Assembly (NCBI RefSeq): GCF_900143545.1
Contig: NZ_FREV01000006.1
Coordinates: 124,001 to 188,000 of the forward strand
Origin: Loktanella sp. Alg231-35
GTDB taxonomy: Bacteria > Pseudomonadota > Alphaproteobacteria > Rhodobacterales > Rhodobacteraceae
Reading direction: 5' to 3'
DNA length: 64,000 nucleotides
This document shows, one piece after another, positions 10,155 to 19,158 of the stretch (position 1 is the stretch's first letter; each line of letters begins with the position of its first letter). The notes under the pieces were generated by a model. It worked only from the letters and a program-made list of their open reading frames with translations, searched no databases and was not told the origin of the DNA. The translations under genes were made by a program, and so were the position numbers.

Positions 10155-10781
10155 ATGACCATGAAACTCCATTGTTTCGGCGAAAGCGGGAACGCATACA
10201 AAGCTGCCCTGACCCTCATTCTGGCCGATGCCGCGTGGGAGCCTGTTTTTGTCGATTTTTTCAAAGGGGCCACCCGCGCACCTGAATTCCGCGCCCTAAA
10301 TGTGATGGGCGAGGTTCCCGTTCTGGAAGACGGCGATCTGGTGCTGACCCAATCGGGCGTCATTCAGGATTACGTCAGTTCCAAAACCGGCAAGCTGGGC
10401 GGCAAATCTGCCGCTGAACGGCGCGACGTGCTGCGCTGGATGTTCTTTGACAACCACAAGGTTTCTGGCGTTGCCGGGCCTTTGCGGTTCAACTTGAATT
10501 TCCTGCCCGAAGACAAGCGTAGCGCAGAAGTGAACAACTTTATGGCGATGCGTCTGGCATCGGCGCTTAAAGTGATGGAGACTCAACTAGGCGAAACAGC
10601 CTGGCTTGCTGCCGATGACATCACCATCGCCGATATCGCCTGCGCCGGTTACCTTTTTTACCCCGAAGGTTTTACCTTCGACCGTTCCGATTACCCAAAT
10701 ATCGACCGCTGGCTGACTGCAATCGCAGATCAACCAGGTTGGAAACACCCTTATGACCTGATGCCGCGCGCCCTTGGGTGA
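10155..10781 (+). CDS. Glutathione S-transferase family protein
   Basis: About 208 residues. The N-terminal thioredoxin-like domain runs MKLHCFGESGNAYKAAL with VMGEVPVLEDGDLVLTQSG, the cis-proline and Glu/Ser glutathione-binding segment. A helical C-terminal domain contains DDITIADIACAGYLF. The start is set at MTMKLHC, since the six preceding in-frame residues are not family-like. GSTs conjugate or reduce electrophiles with glutathione in the cytosol. Its place between dehydrogenase and thiolase suggests it clears a reactive intermediate or is simply cotranscribed. Confidence 0.85.
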   Translation: MTMKLHCFGESGNAYKAALTLILADAAWEPVFVDFFKGATRAPEFRALNVMGEVPVLEDGDLVLTQSGVIQDYVSSKTGKLGGKSAAERRDVLRWMFFDNHKVSGVAGPLRFNLNFLPEDKRSAEVNNFMAMRLASALKVMETQLGETAWLAADDITIADIACAGYLFYPEGFTFDRSDYPNIDRWLTAIADQPGWKHPYDLMPRALG

Positions 10782-10803
10782 CGCGATTTAATTGGAGAAC
10801 CTA

Positions 10804-12015
10804 ATGACCGAAGCCTATATCTACGACACGATCCGCACCCCCCGCGGCAAGGGCCGCAAAGACGGCAGCCTGCACGAGGTGACATCTGCTCGCCTGTCCG
10901 CTGGCGTGCTGAATGCGCTGAAAGAGCGTAACAACCTTGAAGGCCACGCCGTTGAAGACGTGATCTGGGGTAACGTCACCCAAGTCGGTGAACAGGGCGG
11001 TTGCCTTGCGCGCACCGCGGTCCTCGCATCCGATCTGGATCAGTCGATCCCCGGCCTTGCGATCAACCGTTTCTGTGCCTCGGGCATGGAAGCTGTGAAC
11101 CTTGCTGCCAACCAAGTCAAAGGCGGAGCTGGCCAAGCGTACATTGCCGGCGGTGTAGAGATGATGGGCCGCGTGGCTATGGGTTCTGATGGTGCTGCGA
11201 TTGCCGTTGATCCGTCCATCGCTATGGACACGTATTTTGTCCCGCAGGGTATCTCTGCCGACATTATCGCGACCGAGTACGGCTTTAGCCGTGACGACGC
11301 CGATCAGCTTGCCATGGAAAGCCAGAAGCGTGCGAAGGCTGCTTGGGACGACAAGCGGTTTGAGAAATCCATCGTGCCTGTGCGTGATGTTAACGGTCTC
11401 GCCATTCTGGATCACGACGAATACATGCGCCCTGGCACTGACATGCAGTCGCTGGGCGGTTTGAACCCTGCGTTCCAAGCCATGGGCGAGGTGATGCCCG
11501 GCTTCGACAAGGTCGCCTTGATGAAGTACCCGCATCTGGAGAAAATCAACCACATCCACCACGCCGGTAACTCTTCGGGTATCGTGGACGGGGCCGCTGG
11601 TGTTCTGATCGCCTCCAAGGAATGGGGTGAGGCAATGGGCATCAAGCCGCGCGCCCGGATCAAGGCCACGGCTAAGATCGGCACCGACCCAACAATCATG
11701 CTGACCGGCCCGGTTCCCGTGACCGAGCACATCATGAAATCTTCGGGCATGTCCATCAGCGACATTGACCTTTTCGAGGTCAACGAAGCCTTCGCCTCAG
11801 TCGTCTTGCGCTTTATGCAGGCCTTTGATGTCGACAACAGTGTGGTCAACGTCAACGGTGGGTCAATTGCTATGGGCCATCCGCTGGGTGCGACCGGTGC
11901 GATCATCATCGGCACATTGTTGGATGAGCTGGAGCGGACAGGCAAAGGCACCGGCCTTGCCACGCTTTGCATCGCATCCGGCATGGGAGCAGCAACAATC
12001 ATCGAGCGGGTGTGA
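10804..12015 (+). CDS. Acetyl-CoA C-acyltransferase (thiolase, FadA/AtoB-like)
   Basis: 403 residues from the ATG at 10804 (MTEAYIYD), with GGAG 6 nt upstream. Thiolase landmarks are present: the acyl-accepting Cys in NRFCASGMEA near residue 90, the His in GHPLGATGA, and the second Cys in LCIASGMGAA near the C-terminus. It performs the last beta-oxidation step, splitting 3-ketoacyl-CoA to acetyl-CoA. Together with the FadB-like protein encoded 0.5 kb downstream it would form the trifunctional complex. Confidence 0.93.
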   Translation: MTEAYIYDTIRTPRGKGRKDGSLHEVTSARLSAGVLNALKERNNLEGHAVEDVIWGNVTQVGEQGGCLARTAVLASDLDQSIPGLAINRFCASGMEAVNLAANQVKGGAGQAYIAGGVEMMGRVAMGSDGAAIAVDPSIAMDTYFVPQGISADIIATEYGFSRDDADQLAMESQKRAKAAWDDKRFEKSIVPVRDVNGLAILDHDEYMRPGTDMQSLGGLNPAFQAMGEVMPGFDKVALMKYPHLEKINHIHHAGNSSGIVDGAAGVLIASKEWGEAMGIKPRARIKATAKIGTDPTIMLTGPVPVTEHIMKSSGMSISDIDLFEVNEAFASVVLRFMQAFDVDNSVVNVNGGSIAMGHPLGATGAIIIGTLLDELERTGKGTGLATLCIASGMGAATIIERV

Positions 12016-12018
12016 TCC

Positions 12019-12483
12019 ATGGCTGATCAGGCGACAATTGCGGCTTCCGATATCGCGGAAGCCATTTTGGAAGTCACGGGCGATGCCTTGATGTCCGGGA
12101 ATTTTGACGCCTTTTCCGCTGTGTTTCACGCGCCACAAACCATGGTGACGATGGCCGGCCCTGTCTACATGGAGAACCTTGAGGACATGCGCCGTGCCTT
12201 TGACGAGATGCACCAGTACCTCAAGGGGATGGGCGTCACCGAGATGATACGCGCCTGCGTTGCGTCTGAATACACATCGCCGACGCGCATCGAATCAACG
12301 CATGTCACAGAGCTGCTTCAGAATGGCAAACGCCTCAATGAACCTTATCCCGTGTTTTCGATACTCGAAAAGGTCAATGGCGGCTGGAAAGTCACCCGTG
12401 GCGAATACGCCCTGGAAGAATCAAATGGACAGGCGCTTGCGATTAGCCGCGCCGACGCATCACACCGAATAAAATCAACATAA
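12019..12483 (+). CDS. NTF2/SnoaL-like small protein of the beta-oxidation cluster
   Basis: 154 residues, starting 3 bp after the thiolase stop. The layout fits the cone-shaped NTF2-like fold: an N-terminal helix pair (DIAEAILEVTGDALMSGNFDAF), a paired strand region (RIESTHVTELLQNGKR) and a final strand (GGWKVTRGEYAL). Members range from isomerases and hydrolases to non-catalytic binding proteins. No catalytic pair can be named here. Its tight spacing between thiolase and fadB suggests a role in the same pathway. Confidence 0.65.
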   Translation: MADQATIAASDIAEAILEVTGDALMSGNFDAFSAVFHAPQTMVTMAGPVYMENLEDMRRAFDEMHQYLKGMGVTEMIRACVASEYTSPTRIESTHVTELLQNGKRLNEPYPVFSILEKVNGGWKVTRGEYALEESNGQALAISRADASHRIKST

Positions 12484-12544
12484 AGATCCCTGGGCCGAGG
12501 CGCTGTTCTGTCTGTGCCGCCGCCCGTCGAAAAGGAATGAAAAA

Positions 12545-14743
12545 ATGACTGACTTTACCATGAGCACGGACGCCGACGGCGTCGCAACCATTGTCTGGGA
12601 TACCATTGGCAAGTCCATGAACGTCATGAACCAGCAAGGTTTCCTTGACTTGGACGCGCTGATTGATCAGGCGCTGGCCGATGATGCCATCAAGGGTGTG
12701 ATCATCACATCTGGCAAGCAAGGCACTTTTGCCGGTGGCATGGACCTCAACATCATCGCCAAGATGAAAGAAAGCGCGGGCGACGATCCAGCACGCGGGT
12801 TGTTCGAAGGCGTGATGAACATGCACGCCGTTCTGCGCAAGATCGAGCGCGCAGGCATGGACCCCAAAACCAACAAAGGTGGTAAGCCAATTGCCTGCGC
12901 CCTGCCCGGCACAGCACTTGGCATCGGTCTGGAAATTCCGCTGGCCTGTCACCGCATCTTTGCGGCTGATAATCCGAAGGCTAAGATTGGCCTGCCCGAG
13001 ATCCTCGTGGGTATTTTCCCTGGTGCTGGCGGCACAACGCGCCTGTCCCGCAAGCTGGGCGCCATGGGTGCGTCGCCGCTATTGCTCGAAGGCAAGCTGA
13101 ACGATCCCAAGAAAGCCAAAGCGGCTGGGGTGGTTGATGAAGTCGTTCCCGCGGACGAACTGCTCTCTGCTGCGAAAGCATGGGTTCTGTCCGAACCTGC
13201 AATCGTCAAACCATGGGACGAAAAGGGCTATAAAATGCCCGGTGGTGCCCCTTACCACCCTGCGGGCTTCATGACTTTCGTTGGTGCTTCCGCGATGGTC
13301 AACGGCAAGACCCAAGGCGTCTACCCTGCCGCCAAGGCCCTGCTTTCGGCCGTTTATGAAGGCGCATTGGTCCCTTTCGATACCGCTATTAAGATCGAGG
13401 CACGTTGGTTCACAAACGTCCTGATGAACCCATCATCGTCAGCCATGATCCGCAGCCTATTCATAAACAAGGAAGCGTTGGAAAAAGGGGCCAACCGCCC
13501 CGAAGCTCCCGATCAGAAGGTCAAAAAGGTCGGCGTCATCGGCGCGGGCATGATGGGCGCTGGTATCTCGCTCGTCTCTGCATTGGCCGGGATCGAAGTT
13601 GTCCTGATCGACAGCACGCAAGAAGCGGCTGACAAGGGCAAATCCTACACCACAGCGCATCTCGACAAGGGCATCGCCCGCAAGAAGGTGACAGAAGAAA
13701 AGAAAACCGCCGTGTTGGGTCTGATCAACGCGACCACCGACTATGACGCGCTGAAAGGCTGCGATCTGATCGTCGAAGCCGTGTTCGAGGATGTTGGCGT
13801 CAAAGCCGACGTCACCGCCAAGGTGCAGGCCGTCACCGGCCCCGATTGCGTCTTTGCGACCAATACCTCCACCTTGCCAATCACGGAACTGGCGAAGGCT
13901 GCGGCGGACGCCGAGAAGTTCATTGGCATCCACTTCTTCAGCCCCGTCGACAAAATGCTGCTGGTGGAAATCATCAAGGGCAAAGAGACCGGCGATGTGG
14001 CCGTGGCGAAAGCGCTCGACTATGTGCGCCAGATCAAGAAGACACCGATTGTCGTGAACGACGAACGCTTCTTCTACGCCAACCGCTGCATTATTCCTTA
14101 CATCAACGAAGGCATTCGGATGGTGAAGGAAGGGGTCGAACCCTCGCTGATCGAGAACGCAGCGAAACTGGTCGGCATGCCGCTTGGCCCGCTACAACTG
14201 GTTGATGAGACTTCCGTTGATCTTGGCGTCAAAATCGCCAAAGCGACGCGCGCAGCGATGGGCGATGCCTATCCTGATGGCGAAGTGGACGAGGTTCTGT
14301 TCTGGATGTTTGATCAGGAACGCCTTGGCCGCAAATCCAACGCAGGCTTTTACAGCTACGATGAAAAGGGCAAGCGTGGCGGCCTTTGGGATGGGCTTGC
14401 TGCCCAATACCCAGTCGCTGACGAACAACCTGACCTGATCACCGTGCAGCACCGTTTGCTATTCGCACAGACGCTCGAAGCTGTTCGCGCGCTGGAAGAA
14501 GGCGTGCTGGAAGACATCCGCGAAGGTGACGTCGGTGCGATCTTGGGCTGGGGCTTTGCACCTTGGTCTGGCGGTCCATTCAGCTGGCTTGATATCATCG
14601 GCGCGCCCTACGCGGCAGAGCGTTGCGATCAACTGACCGCGCAATTTGGCGAGCGGTTCAAGACACCTGATCTGCTGCGTGAAATGGCAGACAAAGGTCA
14701 GGAATTTTACAAGCGCTTTGGCGCTACTGCGAAAGCAGCCTAA
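12545..14743 (+). CDS. fadB: Enoyl-CoA hydratase / 3-hydroxyacyl-CoA dehydrogenase fusion (FadB/FadJ-like)
   Basis: 732 residues in the usual order. The N-terminal crotonase domain (about 1-290) has both catalytic Glu positions, in GIGLEIPLA and GLPEILVGIFPGAGG. The NAD-binding domain has GVIGAGMMGAGIS. The 3-hydroxyacyl-CoA dehydrogenase part has STLPITEL and the catalytic HFFSPVDKMLLVEI. A C-terminal helical domain ends the protein. It hydrates enoyl-CoA and oxidises the product for the thiolase encoded upstream. AAAGGAATG precedes the ATG. Confidence 0.93.
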   Translation: MTDFTMSTDADGVATIVWDTIGKSMNVMNQQGFLDLDALIDQALADDAIKGVIITSGKQGTFAGGMDLNIIAKMKESAGDDPARGLFEGVMNMHAVLRKIERAGMDPKTNKGGKPIACALPGTALGIGLEIPLACHRIFAADNPKAKIGLPEILVGIFPGAGGTTRLSRKLGAMGASPLLLEGKLNDPKKAKAAGVVDEVVPADELLSAAKAWVLSEPAIVKPWDEKGYKMPGGAPYHPAGFMTFVGASAMVNGKTQGVYPAAKALLSAVYEGALVPFDTAIKIEARWFTNVLMNPSSSAMIRSLFINKEALEKGANRPEAPDQKVKKVGVIGAGMMGAGISLVSALAGIEVVLIDSTQEAADKGKSYTTAHLDKGIARKKVTEEKKTAVLGLINATTDYDALKGCDLIVEAVFEDVGVKADVTAKVQAVTGPDCVFATNTSTLPITELAKAAADAEKFIGIHFFSPVDKMLLVEIIKGKETGDVAVAKALDYVRQIKKTPIVVNDERFFYANRCIIPYINEGIRMVKEGVEPSLIENAAKLVGMPLGPLQLVDETSVDLGVKIAKATRAAMGDAYPDGEVDEVLFWMFDQERLGRKSNAGFYSYDEKGKRGGLWDGLAAQYPVADEQPDLITVQHRLLFAQTLEAVRALEEGVLEDIREGDVGAILGWGFAPWSGGPFSWLDIIGAPYAAERCDQLTAQFGERFKTPDLLREMADKGQEFYKRFGATAKAA

Positions 14744-14748
14744 ACCTT

Positions 14749-14776
14749 TGGCGCATCCCCACACGGGGGTGCGCCA
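14749..14776 (+). terminator. Bidirectional hairpin between fadB and the convergent sulfotransferase gene
   Basis: TGGCGCATCCCC pairs with GGGGGTGCGCCA across ACAC, with one G-T pair. It sits between two convergent stop codons. There is no long T tract on either side, so it is a plausible but not certain terminator for both genes. Confidence 0.55.
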
Positions 14777-14778
14777 CA

Positions 14779-15414
14779 TCAAAGCACCGTCTGATATCCA
14801 AAGCGATCGATATCGACTGCCGCAATTTTCCGCACAATTTCAAAACCTTCCGCGTCGTAGTAGCTGCGCCAATCGGATCTGCGTTCTGACCTATTTACAT
14901 GCGGAATACTTAGCTTAAACCCTAAGTGTTTCCAAAACGGTGCAAGGTCTTCGGGATGCTCCAACCGGGCATAAAGCGCGCATCGGTCCACTCCGTTGGT
15001 GTCGGTGACATAGCTGGCATATGGCGACCGCCTGAGCGTCGATTGGATCAAGTCCTGACGCAAAAACGCGGCAAAGTCATGCTGCCTGGCCAGCCTGACC
15101 GCCGGATGATCAAAGCTCTGCACCCGCAACCAATGATAATAACTGACCATCCGATCCCATGGATTGCGCACCAGCGTGACCACGAAAACGCCCGGATCAA
15201 AAAGCCCCTCCACATCGCGCAAAGTGCTGTGCTTCCACAATCTACCGGGCGCCTTCAGCGTCTTGAGCCGACCTCTGCGGCGTCTGGCCTTGGGTGTGTC
15301 CCCGATCAGGATGTCATCTGCTGCCGCACGATCCTCTAGCGCAAGCGCAAGGCTGGTGCCGCCCGTCTTGGGGATATGCACAAAGACAAACTGGCGCTTT
15401 GGCGAGATGATCAT
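14779..15414 (-). CDS. Sulfotransferase family 2 protein
   Basis: 211 residues from MIISPKRQF. The 5' PAPS-binding loop is HIPKTGGTSLA near residue 15 and the 3' phosphate-binding region is VTLVRNPWDRMVSYYHW near 95. These are marks of Sulfotransfer_2 enzymes, which move sulfate from PAPS to sugars or lipids. The ATG overlaps the stop of the upstream EamA gene (ATGA), so the two are coupled. The acceptor is not predictable; cell-surface polysaccharide is the common case. Confidence 0.87.
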   Translation of the reverse strand: MIISPKRQFVFVHIPKTGGTSLALALEDRAAADDILIGDTPKARRRRGRLKTLKAPGRLWKHSTLRDVEGLFDPGVFVVTLVRNPWDRMVSYYHWLRVQSFDHPAVRLARQHDFAAFLRQDLIQSTLRRSPYASYVTDTNGVDRCALYARLEHPEDLAPFWKHLGFKLSIPHVNRSERRSDWRSYYDAEGFEIVRKIAAVDIDRFGYQTVL

Positions 15415-16304
15415 GCTGGCTTGCGCAGGGCGATGACCGCCCCCGAAACCATAATCAACGCCATGCCAAACAGACCCAGAGGTGGCACCGCCTGCCCCCA
15501 GAGATACCAAGCCCAAGCACTGGCAAAGATCAACAACGAGAACTCAAAGACCGCCACGGAACTCGCCTCGCCAATCTGATAACCGCGAAACAACAACATA
15601 ATGCCGATCAACGTCCCAACGGCCTGCATCGATATCCAAAACATCAAATCCACACTCAATGGCATCCATCCCCGCGCGGCAAAGCCGTCCGCACCAGCGC
15701 CAACACCGGGAAACACCAGACAGCCAACTGCACCCATGATCGCCAACATCACAAAGAACCCGGCGGTCAATGCAACGGTGCCTTCACCCTCGCACCAAGC
15801 GCGGGTGGCGACTGCGCCGATGGCATAGAAAAGACCCGCCAAAATGGGCAGAAAAGCGACCCATTCAAGGTTCGCCGGGTCCGGCCGGATCACAAGCATC
15901 GCGCCTGCAAAGCCCAGAACAATCGCGCAGGCATGCAGCAACGTGATCCGCTTGCCTTGAAAAACAACAGCAATCAGCGCGACAAACAGCGGTGACGTAA
16001 AGAACCCTGCAACAACCAAGCCCACAGGCAGGATCGCCAGACACCCAAAATAGATCAGCATGGCAATCGCCTGAATGATGCTACGGGCAAGTACGGCCCA
16101 GGGGCGCTTTGGCCGGATGGCCCCAATCCCAAAAATCGCAAGACCCTGCATGATCGCCAATGCCACGGCACTACGCAACAAATGAAACTGCCAGAGCGAG
16201 CCGTCTTCGGTGACATAAAGCGTGAAGTTATCACTTAGCCCAAGCGCCGCCATACCAGCCAGAATGCAAAGGGCCGCACGGGTCGGGGCGATGTGTTGTG
16301 TCAT
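15411..16304 (-). CDS. EamA/DMT family transporter
   Basis: 297 residues from MTQHIAPTR, with ten hydrophobic segments arranged as two EamA repeats, the standard drug/metabolite transporter layout. The longer in-frame extension to 16442 lacks membrane character and overlaps the start of the divergent acyl-CoA synthetase gene, so it is rejected. Members move amino acids, nucleosides or other metabolites. Coupling with the sulfotransferase gene may be functional or accidental. Confidence 0.85.
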   Translation of the reverse strand: MTQHIAPTRAALCILAGMAALGLSDNFTLYVTEDGSLWQFHLLRSAVALAIMQGLAIFGIGAIRPKRPWAVLARSIIQAIAMLIYFGCLAILPVGLVVAGFFTSPLFVALIAVVFQGKRITLLHACAIVLGFAGAMLVIRPDPANLEWVAFLPILAGLFYAIGAVATRAWCEGEGTVALTAGFFVMLAIMGAVGCLVFPGVGAGADGFAARGWMPLSVDLMFWISMQAVGTLIGIMLLFRGYQIGEASSVAVFEFSLLIFASAWAWYLWGQAVPPLGLFGMALIMVSGAVIALRKPA

Positions 16305-16396
16305 TGGATTGGCCTGTCCGCATTTCCTGTCTTCCAAAGTCACCAACATGACGCAATACTCAACCCTCAAAGCGACGCAGACGGCGGGAGGGCGAC

Positions 16397-18022
16397 ATGG
16401 GTTGGATGCGAGATGAAGCTGGTCTTGGGAAATGTGCGGCAAACTATGTGCCGCTCACGCCCTTGTCGCATTTGCAACGGGCCGCATTGATTTTTGCTGA
16501 TCGCGAGGCTGTTGTGTATGGCAAAACCCGGCTGAGCTATGCGGAATACTACAGACGCGTGTCGCGGCTTGCTTCGGCTCTAACGAAGGTCGGTGTGAAA
16601 CCGGGTGACGTCGTCGCAACAATCCTGCCCAATATTCCTGCCCAATCCGAGGCCGCCTTTGGCGTGCCAGCATGCGGGGCGGTGTTGAACACGATCAACA
16701 CACGGCTGGATGTGGATACGGTGGCCTACATCTTTGATCACGGCGAGGCAAAGGTCGCCCTTGTTGACAGCCAGTTCCTGCCAATGGTCATGGCCGCCAT
16801 CGACCTGATGGAAGGCCCAGCCCCGTTGATCATCGAAGTGCCTGACGATCAGGCAGGCGTGCATGCAATGGGAGAGCAACAGGATTATGAAGAATTCCTT
16901 GCCACAGGCGACCCAGAGTTTGCGTGGCACCTGCCCGAAGACGAATGGGAAAGCCTCGCGCTGAACTACACCTCTGGCACAACGGGGCGACCCAAAGGCG
17001 TGGTCTACCACCACCGCGGCGCTTATCTGATGACAATGGGTACGCCGATCAGCTGGGAACTGCCGCTGTTCATGCGGTATTTGCAAATCGTGCCGCTGTT
17101 CCACTGCAATGGTTGGAACCACACGTGGATGATGCCATCGCTTGGTGGCACGGTGGTGTGCTGCCGCGATATTTCGGCCAAGGCGATCTATGACGCGATT
17201 GGCGACGAAGGTGTCACGCATTTTGGCGGGGCGCCCATTGTTCTGAACCTCATCGTGAATGCAAAGCAAGAGGATCGGCGCAGCTTTGACCATGTGGTCG
17301 AGGTGTTCACCGCAGGCGCGCCACCCGCCCCGGCAACTTTGTCCGCAATTGGCAAGCTGGGCTTCAACGTCAAACAGGTTTACGGGCTGACCGAAACCTA
17401 CGGGCATGTGACCGAATGCATTTGGGATGGTGCTTGGGATACGCTGTCGGAAGACGAACAATCCGCCATCAAAGCACGCCAGGGCGTGGCCTTTCCAATG
17501 ATGGAAGATGTGACAGTCGTAGATGAACACATGGGTCAGGTGGCGCGGGATGGCGCGACGCAGGGCGAGATCGTGATGCGCGGCAATGCGGTGATGAAAG
17601 GCTATCTGAAAAATCCTGAGGCCACGCAAAAGGCCTTCTCTGGTGGCTATTTCCATTCCGAAGACCTCGCCATTCAACACCTCGGCGGGGCGATCCAGAT
17701 ATCGGATCGCGCCAAGGACATCATCATCTCGGGCGGTGAAAACATCAGCTCGGTTGAAGTTGAAGGCGCGCTGATGCACCACCCGGCTGTCAATCTTTGC
17801 GCCGTCGTGGCCAAGCCCGATGACAAATGGGGCGAAGTGCCTTGTGCATTTGTTGAGCTCAAGGATGGTGCAAGCGCTGATGAAGCCGAAATGATCGCTT
17901 TCACGCGCGAACGTCTGGCCGGTTTCAAATGCCCCAAGACGGTCGTGTTTCAGGAACTGCCCAAAACATCGACGGGTAAGATACAGAAGTTTGAGCTTAG
18001 AAAGTTGGCGAAAGCTCTGTGA
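16397..18022 (+). CDS. Acyl-CoA synthetase (AMP-forming), DmdB/AlkK-like
   Basis: 541 residues. AMP-binding signatures: YTSGTTGRPKGVVYHH near residue 190, VYGLTETYG near 330, the hinge SDRAKDIIISGGENIS near 435, and the catalytic Lys in TSTGKIQKFELR close to the end. It activates a carboxylic acid to acyl-CoA through acyl-adenylate. The form with FHCNGWNHTW before the linker is shared by medium-chain synthetases and DmdB, the methylmercaptopropionate ligase of DMSP demethylation. A GGGAGGGCGAC segment precedes the ATG. It probably supplies substrate to the beta-oxidation genes upstream. Confidence 0.9.
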   Translation: MGWMRDEAGLGKCAANYVPLTPLSHLQRAALIFADREAVVYGKTRLSYAEYYRRVSRLASALTKVGVKPGDVVATILPNIPAQSEAAFGVPACGAVLNTINTRLDVDTVAYIFDHGEAKVALVDSQFLPMVMAAIDLMEGPAPLIIEVPDDQAGVHAMGEQQDYEEFLATGDPEFAWHLPEDEWESLALNYTSGTTGRPKGVVYHHRGAYLMTMGTPISWELPLFMRYLQIVPLFHCNGWNHTWMMPSLGGTVVCCRDISAKAIYDAIGDEGVTHFGGAPIVLNLIVNAKQEDRRSFDHVVEVFTAGAPPAPATLSAIGKLGFNVKQVYGLTETYGHVTECIWDGAWDTLSEDEQSAIKARQGVAFPMMEDVTVVDEHMGQVARDGATQGEIVMRGNAVMKGYLKNPEATQKAFSGGYFHSEDLAIQHLGGAIQISDRAKDIIISGGENISSVEVEGALMHHPAVNLCAVVAKPDDKWGEVPCAFVELKDGASADEAEMIAFTRERLAGFKCPKTVVFQELPKTSTGKIQKFELRKLAKAL

Positions 18023-18136
18023 GCCATCGCCCGGATGCCTCGGGCGCTGCTGCATATCCTTTGGGGTGTGACACAGTTTCCAACATGACAATCTGCGCCC
18101 GCCGCGTTACCTTTGGCGAAAAAGGCGGTTGGGCAG

Positions 18137-19153
18137 ATGACAGCACTGGACAAATACGTGCGGCTGGAAAGCGACGCGTTGTGGCGGGCGAGCCCTGACG
18201 CGCAGCGCCGCGATGTCACGATTTCCTTTGGCGATGCCACATTGGTGATCGCCGATGGCGCCGGGCGCCCCCTGACCCATTGGTCGCTGCCCGCTTTGAT
18301 CCGCCAGAACACCGGTGAAACCCCAGCTATCTATGCGCCGGATGATGCCGCCAGCGAGGTGCTGGAAATCGCAGACCCGACCATGATCGACGCGATTGAG
18401 GAGGTGCGCAAAGCGCTTGCCAAAACCCGCCCGCACCCCGGAAAGTTGCGGCATTGGCTGACCGGCGCGACCACGCTACTTGTCGCGGCGCTGGCCATAT
18501 TCTGGCTGCCCGGTGCGCTGACGCGGCAGACCCTTGCCGTTGTACCCGCACCCAAGCGGGTCGAGATCGGAGCCACAATCCTCGGTCATATGCAAAGCAC
18601 AACAGGCGTGCCGTGCCGCGCGGCCATGGCAGAACAAGCCGCGGGCAATCTGGCCACAAGGCTTTTTGGTGCGGATACAATGGCGCAGATCATCGTGCTT
18701 CCTCAACTCGCCGCTGGCAGCATTGCCCTGCCCGGCGGACTGATCGTGCTAGACGGTCAGATGCTTGCTCAGGCAAGTGACCCGGCCGCTGCTGCGGGTT
18801 TTGTTCTGGCAGCTCGTGCCGCAGTGGATGGTGATGATCCGATGCAAAGCCTGCTGGAAGGCGCAGGCCTTGGCGTCACGTTCCGGCTTTTGACAACCGG
18901 AGAGGTGCCGCAGGACATCCTACAAAATGTCGCATCCGATTTCGTGGCAACAGACCCTCAGTCGGTTGATCCGGACACCCTGCGCGCGCTGATGGCCGCA
19001 GCGCAGGTGCCGCATGCACCCTATTTGAATGCTGTTGACCAGCGCACCGGCTCTATGCCTGATCTTGGTGCGGATCCCATCAATGGCACAACCGTGCCAT
19101 TGATCCTAAACGACAGCGAATGGGTGGCCTTGCAAAATATTTGCAACAACTGA
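18137..19153 (+). CDS. Membrane-anchored M48-like protein lacking the zinc site (pseudo-peptidase)
   Basis: 338 residues. An N-terminal cytoplasmic part of about 110 residues precedes one membrane segment (TTLLVAALAIFWLPGAL). The rest follows the order of an M48 peptidase: VEIGATILGHM, a Cys-containing helix, then GSIALPGGLIVLDGQML, which matches the ALPGG segment before the zinc helix. Where HExxH is expected the sequence reads LAARAAVDGD, so no zinc ligand is left. Function unknown; a peptidase-derived binding or scaffold protein is an inference. The start is the ATG at 18137 rather than the TTG at 18113. Confidence 0.6.
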   Translation: MTALDKYVRLESDALWRASPDAQRRDVTISFGDATLVIADGAGRPLTHWSLPALIRQNTGETPAIYAPDDAASEVLEIADPTMIDAIEEVRKALAKTRPHPGKLRHWLTGATTLLVAALAIFWLPGALTRQTLAVVPAPKRVEIGATILGHMQSTTGVPCRAAMAEQAAGNLATRLFGADTMAQIIVLPQLAAGSIALPGGLIVLDGQMLAQASDPAAAAGFVLAARAAVDGDDPMQSLLEGAGLGVTFRLLTTGEVPQDILQNVASDFVATDPQSVDPDTLRALMAAAQVPHAPYLNAVDQRTGSMPDLGADPINGTTVPLILNDSEWVALQNICNN

Positions 19154-19158
19154 CCGGT

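Noticed and set aside
18028-18046. Hairpin CGCCCG...CGGGCG after the acyl-CoA synthetase gene as terminator
   Set aside because: The stem is only 6 bp and is not followed by T residues.
16580-18091. 503-codon open frame antisense to the acyl-CoA synthetase gene
   Set aside because: It mirrors the codon pattern of the real gene, has Cys/His-rich composition and matches no family. A GC-rich shadow frame.
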